From Chitinophaga ginsengisegetis (GTDB lineage: Bacteria > Bacteroidota > Bacteroidia > Chitinophagales > Chitinophagaceae), in NCBI RefSeq assembly GCF_900168065.1, contig NZ_FUZZ01000005.1, forward strand, positions 248,001 to 312,000: 64,000 bases of DNA, in the 5' to 3' direction. A program made the translations under genes and the position numbers. The stretch's first letter is position 1; every line of letters begins with the position of its first letter. The notes under the pieces were generated by a model. That model worked only from the letters and a program-made list of their open reading frames with translations, did not search any database and was not told where the DNA came from. Shown piece after piece: positions 25,908-33,481 of the stretch.

Positions 25908-28136
25908 TTAATCGATGAGCAATTGTGTCACGGCGGCGGTGTTGAGCGCCCATTGCATGTTATACACTTCATCGGCGTGCGCTTCAGGAGCGGCCTGCAA
26001 TTGCTGGGCCTCGGCCTTGGCGGCCAGGAGCTGACCAATGCTCAGTTTGCTGTCCAGTTTTTTCAGGATAGCCTGTACATTGGCCGTGCTGAGGTCCTGG
26101 ATGATCTGGCCATCGAAGGCCATTTCCAGCCAGATGATTTCCCGGGCTGCCACATCCAGTACGCCGAATACGAGCCCTTTGGTTAATCCGCCGGTGATGC
26201 GCACCATATGATCCACGCAGGACGGATCGTAGGCCACACCCTTCTTGGATACCTTCATAGGGTGTTTGCTGTTCATCCATCCCAGTACAAGGTTCATGGC
26301 GATGGCGCCCTGGCTGTAGGCGTTGCAGGTGAAGGTGACATACTGCGCGCCGGCTTTTGCCAGGGCAGGAATGTCTATTTCGATGTATTCCGCCGTCCCT
26401 ACCTGGTTTGGTATGGAACGGATATCGCCGCTATGGATACACCCGGTTGTTTGCAGGTATTGGAAGGAGCAGGTATCCGTACGGTTGTTTTCGTAGGCGA
26501 TACGGCAGCTCAGGTCCATATCCAGGTGCTGGGCAGGTAATCCTTTACCCCATTGCATGAACAGGATGATTTTATCCCCTTCCACTTTGAACCGGGTTCC
26601 CATCAAAGCGCCGGGCAGGTCCTGCACCTGTTCGCTGCGGTCGCCGATAGCCAGTGGTATTTTATACAGTTCCGGTGCAATGTAGATGCTTTTGGCAGTG
26701 GTGGCCACTGCGGCAAAGCGTTTCTTCATGGCGGAGATGCAAAGGTTTGTCACGGCCTGCTGCATTTCCTGCAACTGTTCGTCTTCGTAGATGTTCAGCT
26801 GCCGGTTAGCCGGGATGCTTTTTCCTACACCGCCCAGTGGTTTTACCGCACGGGTGGTGGATTTATCGAAGTAATACAGTGCGTACATCTGTAAAGTCAG
26901 CAACAGCCGGGCCGGTACTTTATCCGTGATTTCCGCAAAGGCGGCGGTTACCGCTTCCGGTCCGAACCACAGCATGTTGGCAAACAGCGAGCGGGCAAAA
27001 AGACCCGGACGTTGTTTCAGCAGCTGCAGGGTGTTGGCTTCATCGTAACGCAAACGGTAGTGGTTCACCTGGCCCTGCCACACGGTATAATCCTGGCGGT
27101 AGAACCGGTCCATCAGTTCACGCAGTTTTTCAAAGCCATCGCGCTTGCTGAACTCGGCCAGGCGCAGGGCGCGGATGAAGCGTACCCACATGTTACGCTG
27201 CGGATGCATGATTTCGCACATGGCCGTTACGTCCATATCCAGGCTATTCAGCCAGCGGGCTGCCATCAGCCCCTGTTGGCGGTTGTATTTCAGTTTCAGC
27301 GCCGCTTCCGCGGATACCACTTGTACCGTAGGATAAATATCCCGGTAGATCTGCCGCTGGTTTTTATTTTTCCGTTTGGTGATGGTACCTGGCTTCACCA
27401 GTTGCAGGAACCCGGTATGTTTGTACCACAGGTAACGGAGTATATCCGTTGGCGTGGTAAACAGTTTTGCGGCTTTTTCTGCCTCATCTTTTTCAATCAG
27501 CACATCTACTACTGCAATGACGGTTTCTTTCATACCAATTTTTACTGCCGGCAGCGGAAAGATATGCAGCAATGTTTTCAGGCTCTCCACCTGGGTAGCA
27601 TCTAATGCTGTTTTGGAGGTCAGCAGGTTTTCCATGTATTGAGCCGCCAGCTCGTTGTTCCAGCGTTTCAGCACACGGATCTTACTTCCCTGGCCCATGT
27701 TTTCCAGTTCGCCGAATTCAAACGGTGTACCGCAATAAGGACAACCGTTATATCTTTCCAGTGGAAATGTATTGGCAGGAATAATATGGCCGCATTGGAG
27801 CTTAGTACCGGCGCCCGTGAATTTATTGGTCAGGTAAGTGATAAAGTGATCAATGAACGATTCATTGGTAGGTACCTGCCAGTCTTTTATCAGCGGGGTC
27901 CAGTTGGTATTCACGCCCATCACTTCCCGGAATGTTTCGAGGATAGTAGCCTGGTAAGCAGGAGAGGTATGGTTCAACGCATGCAGGAGATCTTCTGTTA
28001 CCCCAAATCCCAGTTTAGCGAGATTGGCTACCAGCATACCGGCGGCCGGGGTAATATGCAGCGTGTCTGTATTCACCACTGTATCAGGAATGTAAATAGC
28101 CTGTTGTCTTAATCCTGTTCTTAATAAAGCGTCCAT
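25908..28136 (-). CDS. RING-like zinc motif plus TerD-like protein
   Basis: This 742-residue protein has no signal peptide or membrane segment. A helical N-terminus is followed by a zinc site formed by C115, H117, C132 and C135 (QCGHIIPANTFPL...CPYCGTPF). Next comes a long helical region (about 150-520) that could be a repeat scaffold. The C-terminal part (about 540-680) reads like TerD: DMDLSCRIAYENN, IHSGDIRS (568 on), EYIEIDIPALAKAGAQYV, VFGVLDVAAREIIWLEM. The whole resembles what I remember as MXAN_6230/SCO0854-type RING proteins, a name I cannot verify here. TerD proteins act in calcium-linked stress systems. A tRNA-like gene lies just upstream on the same strand and a WYL regulator lies divergent. 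Function unknown. Confidence 0.8.
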   Translation of the reverse strand: MDALLRTGLRQQAIYIPDTVVNTDTLHITPAAGMLVANLAKLGFGVTEDLLHALNHTSPAYQATILETFREVMGVNTNWTPLIKDWQVPTNESFIDHFITYLTNKFTGAGTKLQCGHIIPANTFPLERYNGCPYCGTPFEFGELENMGQGSKIRVLKRWNNELAAQYMENLLTSKTALDATQVESLKTLLHIFPLPAVKIGMKETVIAVVDVLIEKDEAEKAAKLFTTPTDILRYLWYKHTGFLQLVKPGTITKRKNKNQRQIYRDIYPTVQVVSAEAALKLKYNRQQGLMAARWLNSLDMDVTAMCEIMHPQRNMWVRFIRALRLAEFSKRDGFEKLRELMDRFYRQDYTVWQGQVNHYRLRYDEANTLQLLKQRPGLFARSLFANMLWFGPEAVTAAFAEITDKVPARLLLTLQMYALYYFDKSTTRAVKPLGGVGKSIPANRQLNIYEDEQLQEMQQAVTNLCISAMKKRFAAVATTAKSIYIAPELYKIPLAIGDRSEQVQDLPGALMGTRFKVEGDKIILFMQWGKGLPAQHLDMDLSCRIAYENNRTDTCSFQYLQTTGCIHSGDIRSIPNQVGTAEYIEIDIPALAKAGAQYVTFTCNAYSQGAIAMNLVLGWMNSKHPMKVSKKGVAYDPSCVDHMVRITGGLTKGLVFGVLDVAAREIIWLEMAFDGQIIQDLSTANVQAILKKLDSKLSIGQLLAAKAEAQQLQAAPEAHADEVYNMQWALNTAAVTQLLID

Positions 28137-28215
28137 TGTAATTGTGTTTAAATAATCAGATAATTTTGCTGCTGTTTATCCAAAAAAGAAGTAAGCAGCA
28201 ATTGACCTCGATTTG

Positions 28216-28335
28216 TAAAGCAGGCTGGATTCGAACCAGCAACTCCGGATTGGAATCAGGAAGTAAGTTTTAATTGACCCTGAAGATAATTTTAAAACTA
28301 CAGGATCCGGTGTTCAACCATTGAACTACTGCTTT
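28216..28335 (-). ncRNA. tRNA-like RNA with 49-nt anticodon-loop insertion
   Basis: Read on the minus strand, all cloverleaf parts are present. The acceptor is AAAGCAG / CTGCTTT (7 bp perfect) with discriminator A, then U8 and A9. The D arm is GTTC-AATGGTT-GAAC with G18G19, the anticodon stem CCGGA / TCCGG, a 4-nt variable loop, and the T arm GCTGG-TTCGAAT-CCAGC. The anticodon loop reads N-TTCCAA after removal of 49 nt inserted near positions 32/33, which would give a UCC (Gly) anticodon. Without the insert the RNA is 71 nt. The insert folds into an 8-bp hairpin (AGTTTTAA / TTAAAACT) and has CCTG at each end. CCA is not encoded. A1-U72 and A73 are unlike normal tRNA-Gly. It ends 79 nt before the zinc-motif/TerD-like gene. 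Confidence 0.8.
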
Positions 28336-28410
28336 TCCATCTTCTGCGTTAATTATAAATGTTCTTTTGGCTTGAATGAAGTAACATTTATTTGAACGCT
28401 TCCGATGACA

Positions 28411-28437
28411 CAAAGATGCGCAGGTATCTACGCAGTA
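28411..28437 (-). promoter_or_regulatory. regulatory repeat A and -7-like box toward tRNA-like gene
   Basis: Repeat A, TGCGCAGGTATCTACGCAGT (28417-28436), is a near copy of repeat B at 28529-28550. Each holds two CGCAG units about 11-12 bp apart. A minus-strand CATCTTTG (28418-28411), one mismatch from TAnnTTTG, touches it and would fire toward the tRNA-like gene. Just beyond, TACGCA and TGCGTA (28429-28446) form an inverted repeat. These are likely sites for the WYL protein. Confidence 0.55.
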
Positions 28438-28496
28438 CACTTGCGTACTTAAATATTTCTTAAAAAATAATTTTAACTACTTGATTATCTGTCATT

Positions 28497-28527
28497 TATT
28501 TTTTCTTCTTCCAAAGAAGAAAAAATA
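28497..28527. repeat. 14-bp perfect hairpin in divergent intergenic region
   Basis: TATTTTTTCTTCTT and AAGAAGAAAAAATA pair over 14 bp around a CCA loop. It lies directly before repeat B and 52 nt before the WYL gene start. It is AT-rich, unlike the GC-rich terminators elsewhere in the window, so a protein or RNA-structure role is as likely as termination. Confidence 0.7.
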
Positions 28528-28528
28528 C

Positions 28529-28556
28529 TACGCAGGTATAATGCGCAGTATTTTTG
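28529..28556 (+). promoter_or_regulatory. regulatory repeat B and -7 box of WYL gene
   Basis: Repeat B, ACGCAGGTATAATGCGCAGT (28530-28549), matches repeat A. It ends inside a perfect -7 box TATTTTTG (28549-28556), 22 nt before the WYL start codon. No TTG -33 element is present at the normal distance. The repeat occupies that region, which would fit an activator-dependent or tightly repressed promoter. Confidence 0.6.
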
Positions 28557-28578
28557 TTTCTTTGTATAAATTATTAGT

Positions 28579-29589
28579 ATGTCCATCAATAAGCTGGCCC
28601 TGATCCGGTACAAGGCCATCGATGAATGCCTGCGTAACCGCTATCGTAAGTGGACGCTGGAAGATCTCATTGAAAAAGTAGCAGACGTGTTGTATGAACT
28701 GGAAGGCATCAGCAGCGGCGTGAGTAAACGTACCATCCAGGCGGATATCCAGTTGATGCGCAGTGATAAGCTGGGGTATAATGCGCCCATCATTGTAAAG
28801 GACCGTAAGTATTATGCCTACAGTGATGCTGCCTACAGCATCACCAACGCGCCCATTAACAACGCGGATGTAGATAAAATGAAGGAAATAGTGGCCGTGC
28901 TGAAACAATTTAACGGCTTCAGTTACTTCGATGATATGAGCGATATGATTGCGCGGTTGGAAAATAACCTGTATAAATCTACCGACGCGCATCTCAACTG
29001 TATCCAGCTGGAAAATAATCATCGCCTGCTGGGCTTATCGCATATCAACCCGCTTTACCAGGCTACGCTGCATAAAAAGGCGCTCCTGGTAGAATATAAA
29101 TCTTTCAAAGCCAGCAAGGCACAGGAATTTATCTGTTATCCCTACCTGCTGAAAGAATACCGCAACCGCTGGTTCCTGATCACCCGGAATAAACGTACCC
29201 CGCAGCTGCTCACCCTGGCGCTGGACAGGATCATCAGCCTGCAGGAACTACCTAAAGAAAAGTTTATTGCCTGGGAAGGTATTCCCTTTGACGAATATTA
29301 TGATAACCTCATTGGCGTTACCAAATCAGAAAAAGATCCTGTCCATAAAGTAGTACTGCAAATTGATGCAAAGCATGCCCCTTACGTGCTGACAAAGCCA
29401 TTGCACCATTCGCAGGAAATATTAAAGGAAGATGAACAGGCCACCATAGTGAGTATCGACGTGGTGCTGAACTTTGAACTGGAGCGGGAAATCCTGGGAT
29501 TCGGGGAACATATGAAAGTACTGTCTCCCAAATCCCTGGCTAAAAAAATTGCATTGCGACTGGCGCAGGCTGCGCAGGCGTACGAATAA
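28579..29589 (+). CDS. WYL domain transcriptional regulator
   Basis: This 336-residue protein has an N-terminal DNA-binding part (about residues 1-75; WTLEDLIEKVADVLYE...SKRTIQADIQLMRSD, a winged helix-turn-helix). A WYL domain follows (about 145-235; LLVEYKSFKASKAQEFICYPYLLKEYRNRWFLITRN with LDRI), then a C-terminal WCX extension. WYL regulators sense nucleotides or nucleic acids and often control defence or DNA-damage genes. It is divergent from the tRNA-like RNA and the zinc-motif/TerD-like gene, with duplicated sites between, so it is the likely regulator of both directions. Confidence 0.93.
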   Translation: MSINKLALIRYKAIDECLRNRYRKWTLEDLIEKVADVLYELEGISSGVSKRTIQADIQLMRSDKLGYNAPIIVKDRKYYAYSDAAYSITNAPINNADVDKMKEIVAVLKQFNGFSYFDDMSDMIARLENNLYKSTDAHLNCIQLENNHRLLGLSHINPLYQATLHKKALLVEYKSFKASKAQEFICYPYLLKEYRNRWFLITRNKRTPQLLTLALDRIISLQELPKEKFIAWEGIPFDEYYDNLIGVTKSEKDPVHKVVLQIDAKHAPYVLTKPLHHSQEILKEDEQATIVSIDVVLNFELEREILGFGEHMKVLSPKSLAKKIALRLAQAAQAYE

Positions 29590-29611
29590 CGGGTACGCCT
29601 GCACGTATTTA

Positions 29612-31051
29612 TTACCCGCTGACTTTATGATAAATAACCGTATCGGAAGCCAGCTGTTGTAAACGGTAACCGCCGGTATCCAGTTTCAGTTTTGGCAAAG
29701 ATTGCTGTAGCTGCCGGAGCGCAGCAGGCGTAAAGCCCGCCTGGTATACATATAACTGTTGCAGCTTTTTATTTTGCTGCAGGGATAATAATCCTTCGGC
29801 ATTTACCGCCGTTCCGGCGAGATTGAGATAGCGCAGCTCCCTGCAGTTGCCCAGTGCTTTTATACCATTGCCCTTAACCGCTGTATTCCTCAGATCAAGA
29901 CGGGTAAGCTTCTTCAGCTGCCCCAATACAGCAAACGCGCTGTCGGTAACAGCCGTACCGGAAAGATCCAGCCAGATCAGCTGCTCCTTTAATCCCAGTA
30001 ACAACTGCATATCACGGTCGCTGAACCCGGCGGCGTTGATCGCATCTACCATGAGGTAGTGACTGCCGGCGCCCACGGGCATTACTTTTACTTTTAAGGC
30101 TTCCAGTGCGGCCATCTTCTGTTCACTGGGTGCGCCGGTACTTTCTTCCGGAACAAATTCCTGCTTATCCAGCGGGGTAGCGGGTTGCATTCCTTCCAGC
30201 ACCGCCACGATCCGGGGCGTTTTTTCCAGTTCTTTTACTGTTTTGTTAGCAGGCGCACCTGCTGCAATCCACCAGTGCAACAGCTCTAGTTCCTGTGGTG
30301 TTACGGATGGTTTGCCTTTTGGCGGCATCCGGTGTTCGTCTTCTTCAGGAAGCAGCAGCCGTTTGAATAATTCGCTTTCTTCCGGTAGACTGTCCTTCAG
30401 CACCGGTCCGTGCTCTCCGCCTTTACGGATGAGGGCAATGGATTCCAGGCGCAAACCGCCTTTCAGCTTCTGTTCATTATGGCAGCCATAGCAACGGTTG
30501 GTGAGTACCGGCCGCACAAGGTCTTCATACAACCGGGCATCGCCGATATTCGTATAGGTGGCAGCGTTAGCCACCGCTTTGTTCATGCCGGTGATCCGCT
30601 GTAAAGGAGCGGGCATGGCTTGCGTGAGGTAATCGTCGCCGTGGGTAAGACTGCCGCCGTAATGCCCTGCGGCGCTCAGCAGCAACACCATCAGCAATGC
30701 TGCCGGTAGTTGCAGGCGGGGAAAGCGGTGTTTATTTCTTTCCAGCAGGTATAACGCGGTGCTGATAACGGCTACGCCTATACCGAGATATTTATGCGTT
30801 TGCAGTAATTTTTCTTCATAACCTCCATCGAGTGAAAGGAGGTAGCCGGTGATGCAGCTGAATATGGCCGACACAGCTGCCGCCAGTAATACCGCCGGCA
30901 GGGCTGTTTGTACGTGCTGCCATTTTTCCCTGCGGGCCAGCAGCGTTAATATAAATGCGATAATTAAAATGCCGATAGGCAGGTGTACCAGTAAAGGATG
31001 CGAACGTCCTATAAACATACTCCAGCTGCCGCTACTGATCAGTAATCTCAT
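29612..31051 (-). CDS. membrane c-type cytochrome protein with DUF2231 and LRR
   Basis: With the ATG at 31051 the protein has 479 residues, and this ATG overlaps the stop of the upstream gene in an ATGA arrangement. Four or five N-terminal membrane helices form a DUF2231-like unit (HPLLVHLPIGILIIAFIL). A planctomycete-type cytochrome domain follows with a heme motif CYGCH (C187, C190, H191) and RMPPKGKPSVTPQELELLHWW. The C-terminus contains about four leucine-rich repeats (LIWLDLSGTAVTD, LTRLDLRNTAVKG, LRYLNLAGTAVNA). It is the last gene of the operon and probably passes electrons at the membrane. Confidence 0.88.
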   Translation of the reverse strand: MRLLISSGSWSMFIGRSHPLLVHLPIGILIIAFILTLLARREKWQHVQTALPAVLLAAAVSAIFSCITGYLLSLDGGYEEKLLQTHKYLGIGVAVISTALYLLERNKHRFPRLQLPAALLMVLLLSAAGHYGGSLTHGDDYLTQAMPAPLQRITGMNKAVANAATYTNIGDARLYEDLVRPVLTNRCYGCHNEQKLKGGLRLESIALIRKGGEHGPVLKDSLPEESELFKRLLLPEEDEHRMPPKGKPSVTPQELELLHWWIAAGAPANKTVKELEKTPRIVAVLEGMQPATPLDKQEFVPEESTGAPSEQKMAALEALKVKVMPVGAGSHYLMVDAINAAGFSDRDMQLLLGLKEQLIWLDLSGTAVTDSAFAVLGQLKKLTRLDLRNTAVKGNGIKALGNCRELRYLNLAGTAVNAEGLLSLQQNKKLQQLYVYQAGFTPAALRQLQQSLPKLKLDTGGYRLQQLASDTVIYHKVSG

Positions 31052-31980
31052 GGTTTGCTGTAACGTTGTTTTAGCTGGTTCATCATAAATACATTGATAT
31101 CCCATTGGTCGGCTACCGGCTGCCGGGTATAAGGCAGGGTAGGCAGGTAGTCGGCCGGACCAAATTCAGTAAGGAACGTGAGCGGTTTGCCGGCGGCCTG
31201 GTGCCGTTGCACAATCTGATCCCACCAGCTGAAATGCGCTTTCACCGCTGCGGCCCATTCCGGCGCGCGGGGATCGTTCACCTGCGGGCCTTCCGGGTGC
31301 CCGATGCGGGCGTGTATATGACCTGCACGTGCCAATGCTTTGGCTACCGTGGCCTGCTGATCCTGCAGTAAGGATTCGTGTACGTTGCACCAGTGCGAAA
31401 TGTCGAGCGTAAGCCGGAGGTCGGGTTTTGCATCGATGAATTTGCCGGCGATATGTGCGGCAAACAACATCCGCGAACGATGCGTTTCATGATATACCGG
31501 TATGCCTGTTTGTTTGGATATCCGGGTGGTCATATCTATTAACGCACTGTTTTGTTCAAAGGAAAAATAATCCCTTCCGGAGTGGCAGTTAATATACAGC
31601 GGTTTAATTTTATTGTTGCCGGTGGCTGCTTTCAGCATGGTTTCAAATTGCTGCGCATGTTTCGTATAGTCGCTGTCGTAGCCCGCGCATAAATAGCCCA
31701 CTTCCAGTCCGTGTTGTTCCAGCGCGGCAAATAATTCCTGTTGTGCGGCGGCTTCATTGGGCCACCAGATTTCGAGTCCGTCGTATCCGGCCTTTTTGGC
31801 CTGTGCGCAAAATTCGTTGATGCTGCCGGTGTAGCCCCAGTTGGTGGCCAGTACAATAAGGCGGTATCCGTCTTTTGCGGCAGCAGGTGTGGCTGTGGCA
31901 AATGCCGGCAGGGAAGGGATACATAATGCGGAACCCAGTATGGCTGATTGTTTGATAAAATTTCTTCGGTTACTGTTCAT
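31048..31980 (-). CDS. exported sugar phosphate isomerase/epimerase-like TIM barrel
   Basis: This 310-residue protein has a leader MNSNRRNFIKQSAILGSALC that resembles a Tat signal. It is followed by an AP-endonuclease-2/xylose-isomerase-like TIM barrel: KKAGYDGLEIWWP, GLEVGYLCAGY, YHETHRSRMLFA, LRLTLDISHWCNVHE and HARIGHPEGPQVNDPRAPEW. His, Glu and Asp metal ligands of this fold are visible. It probably acts on a free or oxidised sugar in the periplasm. The start lies 7 nt after the DUF1501 stop. Confidence 0.88.
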   Translation of the reverse strand: MNSNRRNFIKQSAILGSALCIPSLPAFATATPAAAKDGYRLIVLATNWGYTGSINEFCAQAKKAGYDGLEIWWPNEAAAQQELFAALEQHGLEVGYLCAGYDSDYTKHAQQFETMLKAATGNNKIKPLYINCHSGRDYFSFEQNSALIDMTTRISKQTGIPVYHETHRSRMLFAAHIAGKFIDAKPDLRLTLDISHWCNVHESLLQDQQATVAKALARAGHIHARIGHPEGPQVNDPRAPEWAAAVKAHFSWWDQIVQRHQAAGKPLTFLTEFGPADYLPTLPYTRQPVADQWDINVFMMNQLKQRYSKP

Positions 31981-31987
31981 GTACGGT

Positions 31988-33475
31988 TTAGCTTAGTATG
32001 GGTGTAATTACTTTTCCGCCGGTGTCTGTAAGGCGGAATGGCCGGCCCTGGAACTGGTACGTGAGCTTTTCATGATCAAAGCCCAGCTGTTGCAGGATGG
32101 TGGCGTGAATATCGTTGATCGCTACTTTTCCTTTCACGGCGGCATAGCCTATTTCGTCGGTTTCTCCGTAGGAAAATCCTTTTTTGATACCAGCGCCGGC
32201 CATCCACATGGTGAAGGCTTCTACGTGGTGATCACGGCCCAGGAAAGGCATGTCTTTGCCGTCCCTGTTTTCCTGCATGGGGGTTCTGCCAAATTCGCCA
32301 CCCCATACTACCAGGGTTTCATCGAGCAGGCCGCGTTGCTTCAGGTCCTGCAGCAGTGCGGTAATAGGACGGTCAATTTCCCGGCATTTATTACGGAAGC
32401 CGTAATCGATCGCAAGGTTTTCATCTGTACCATGACTATCCCAGCCCCAGTCGTACAGCTGTACAAACCGTACGCCTTTCTCAACGAGCTTGCGGGCCAG
32501 CAGGCAGTTGTTGGCAAATGATTCTTTGCCTGGCTGTGTGCCATACATTTCATGAATGTAATCCGGTTCTTTGTTGATGTTCATTACTTCCGGTACGGAG
32601 ATCTGCATTTTATACGCCAGCTCGTACTGTGAAATACGCGACAGGGTTTCCGGGTCGCCGAAGGTGGTATATTCCTGTTTGTTGATTTCATTGATAGCAT
32701 TGATGGATTCCTTGCGCAGGTCCCTGCTCATGCCTTCCGGATCGGTGAGGTAGAGTACGGGTTCGCCTTTGGTTCTGCATTGCACGCCCTGGTATACGGA
32801 GGGGAGGAAACCGCTGCCCCATACGCTTTTACCGGCATCGGGTGTTTTACCGCCGGAGGTGAGCACTACAAAGCCGGGGAGGTTATCGTTTTCGGAGCCG
32901 AGGCCGTAAGTTACCCATGAGCCGATGCTGGGGCGTCCTAACCTGGCGCTGCCGGTTTGCATCAGCAGCTGGGCGGGGCCGTGGTTAAACTGGTCCGTTT
33001 GTACGGCTTTCAGGAAGCTTACTTCATCGGCCATTGTAGCGAAATGCGGCAGGTGATCGGACACCCAGGCGCGCGATTCTCCATGTTGAGAGAAGATGGC
33101 TTGCGGTCCGAGCATTTTGGGAACGCCGCGGATGAAGGCAAATTTTTTACCTTCCAGCAGGGACGGAGGACACAGTTGGTTATGTAATTTCTGCAGGGCA
33201 GGTTTATAGTCGAACAGTTCCAGCTGGGAGGGTGCGCCTGCCATGTGGAGATAGATCACGCTTTTGGCCCGTGCGGGGAACTGCGGCACCCGTGGCGCCA
33301 TTGGGTTACCCGCGAGGTCCAGCAGGGTTTTGCTGCTGCTGCCGCAGCTGGCCAGGAAAGAGCTGAAGGCGGCGGCGCCCAGCCCTTTTACACAGTCCAT
33401 CAGGAAGTGGCGGCGGGTGAAATACCGCAGTGTTTGATCGTTTGCTTCCTTTATCAGTCGTGCGTGTTTAGTCAT
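31988..33475 (-). CDS. DUF1501 domain protein
   Basis: This 495-residue protein opens with a twin-Arg-like leader (FTRRHFLMDCVKGLGAAAFS). DUF1501 features include MAPRVPQFPARAKSVIYLHM, FDYKPALQKLHNQ, SWVTYGLGSENDNLPGFVVL, VRFVQLYDWGWDSHG and VWGGEFGRTPMQEN. The fold is related to sulfatases/alkaline phosphatases. These proteins nearly always pair with DUF1549/DUF1553 cytochrome proteins, as here (6-nt gap). Their reaction is not established. Confidence 0.93.
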   Translation of the reverse strand: MTKHARLIKEANDQTLRYFTRRHFLMDCVKGLGAAAFSSFLASCGSSSKTLLDLAGNPMAPRVPQFPARAKSVIYLHMAGAPSQLELFDYKPALQKLHNQLCPPSLLEGKKFAFIRGVPKMLGPQAIFSQHGESRAWVSDHLPHFATMADEVSFLKAVQTDQFNHGPAQLLMQTGSARLGRPSIGSWVTYGLGSENDNLPGFVVLTSGGKTPDAGKSVWGSGFLPSVYQGVQCRTKGEPVLYLTDPEGMSRDLRKESINAINEINKQEYTTFGDPETLSRISQYELAYKMQISVPEVMNINKEPDYIHEMYGTQPGKESFANNCLLARKLVEKGVRFVQLYDWGWDSHGTDENLAIDYGFRNKCREIDRPITALLQDLKQRGLLDETLVVWGGEFGRTPMQENRDGKDMPFLGRDHHVEAFTMWMAGAGIKKGFSYGETDEIGYAAVKGKVAINDIHATILQQLGFDHEKLTYQFQGRPFRLTDTGGKVITPILS

Positions 33476-33481
33476 ACCGGA

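Noticed and set aside
28256..28304. Group I or group II intron in the tRNA-like gene
   Set aside because: At 49 nt the insert is too short for either type. I see none of their core elements, only a simple hairpin.
28417..28550. CRISPR-like repeats in the WYL/zinc-motif intergenic region
   Set aside because: Only two copies with unequal spacing, no spacers and no cas genes. Better explained as operators.
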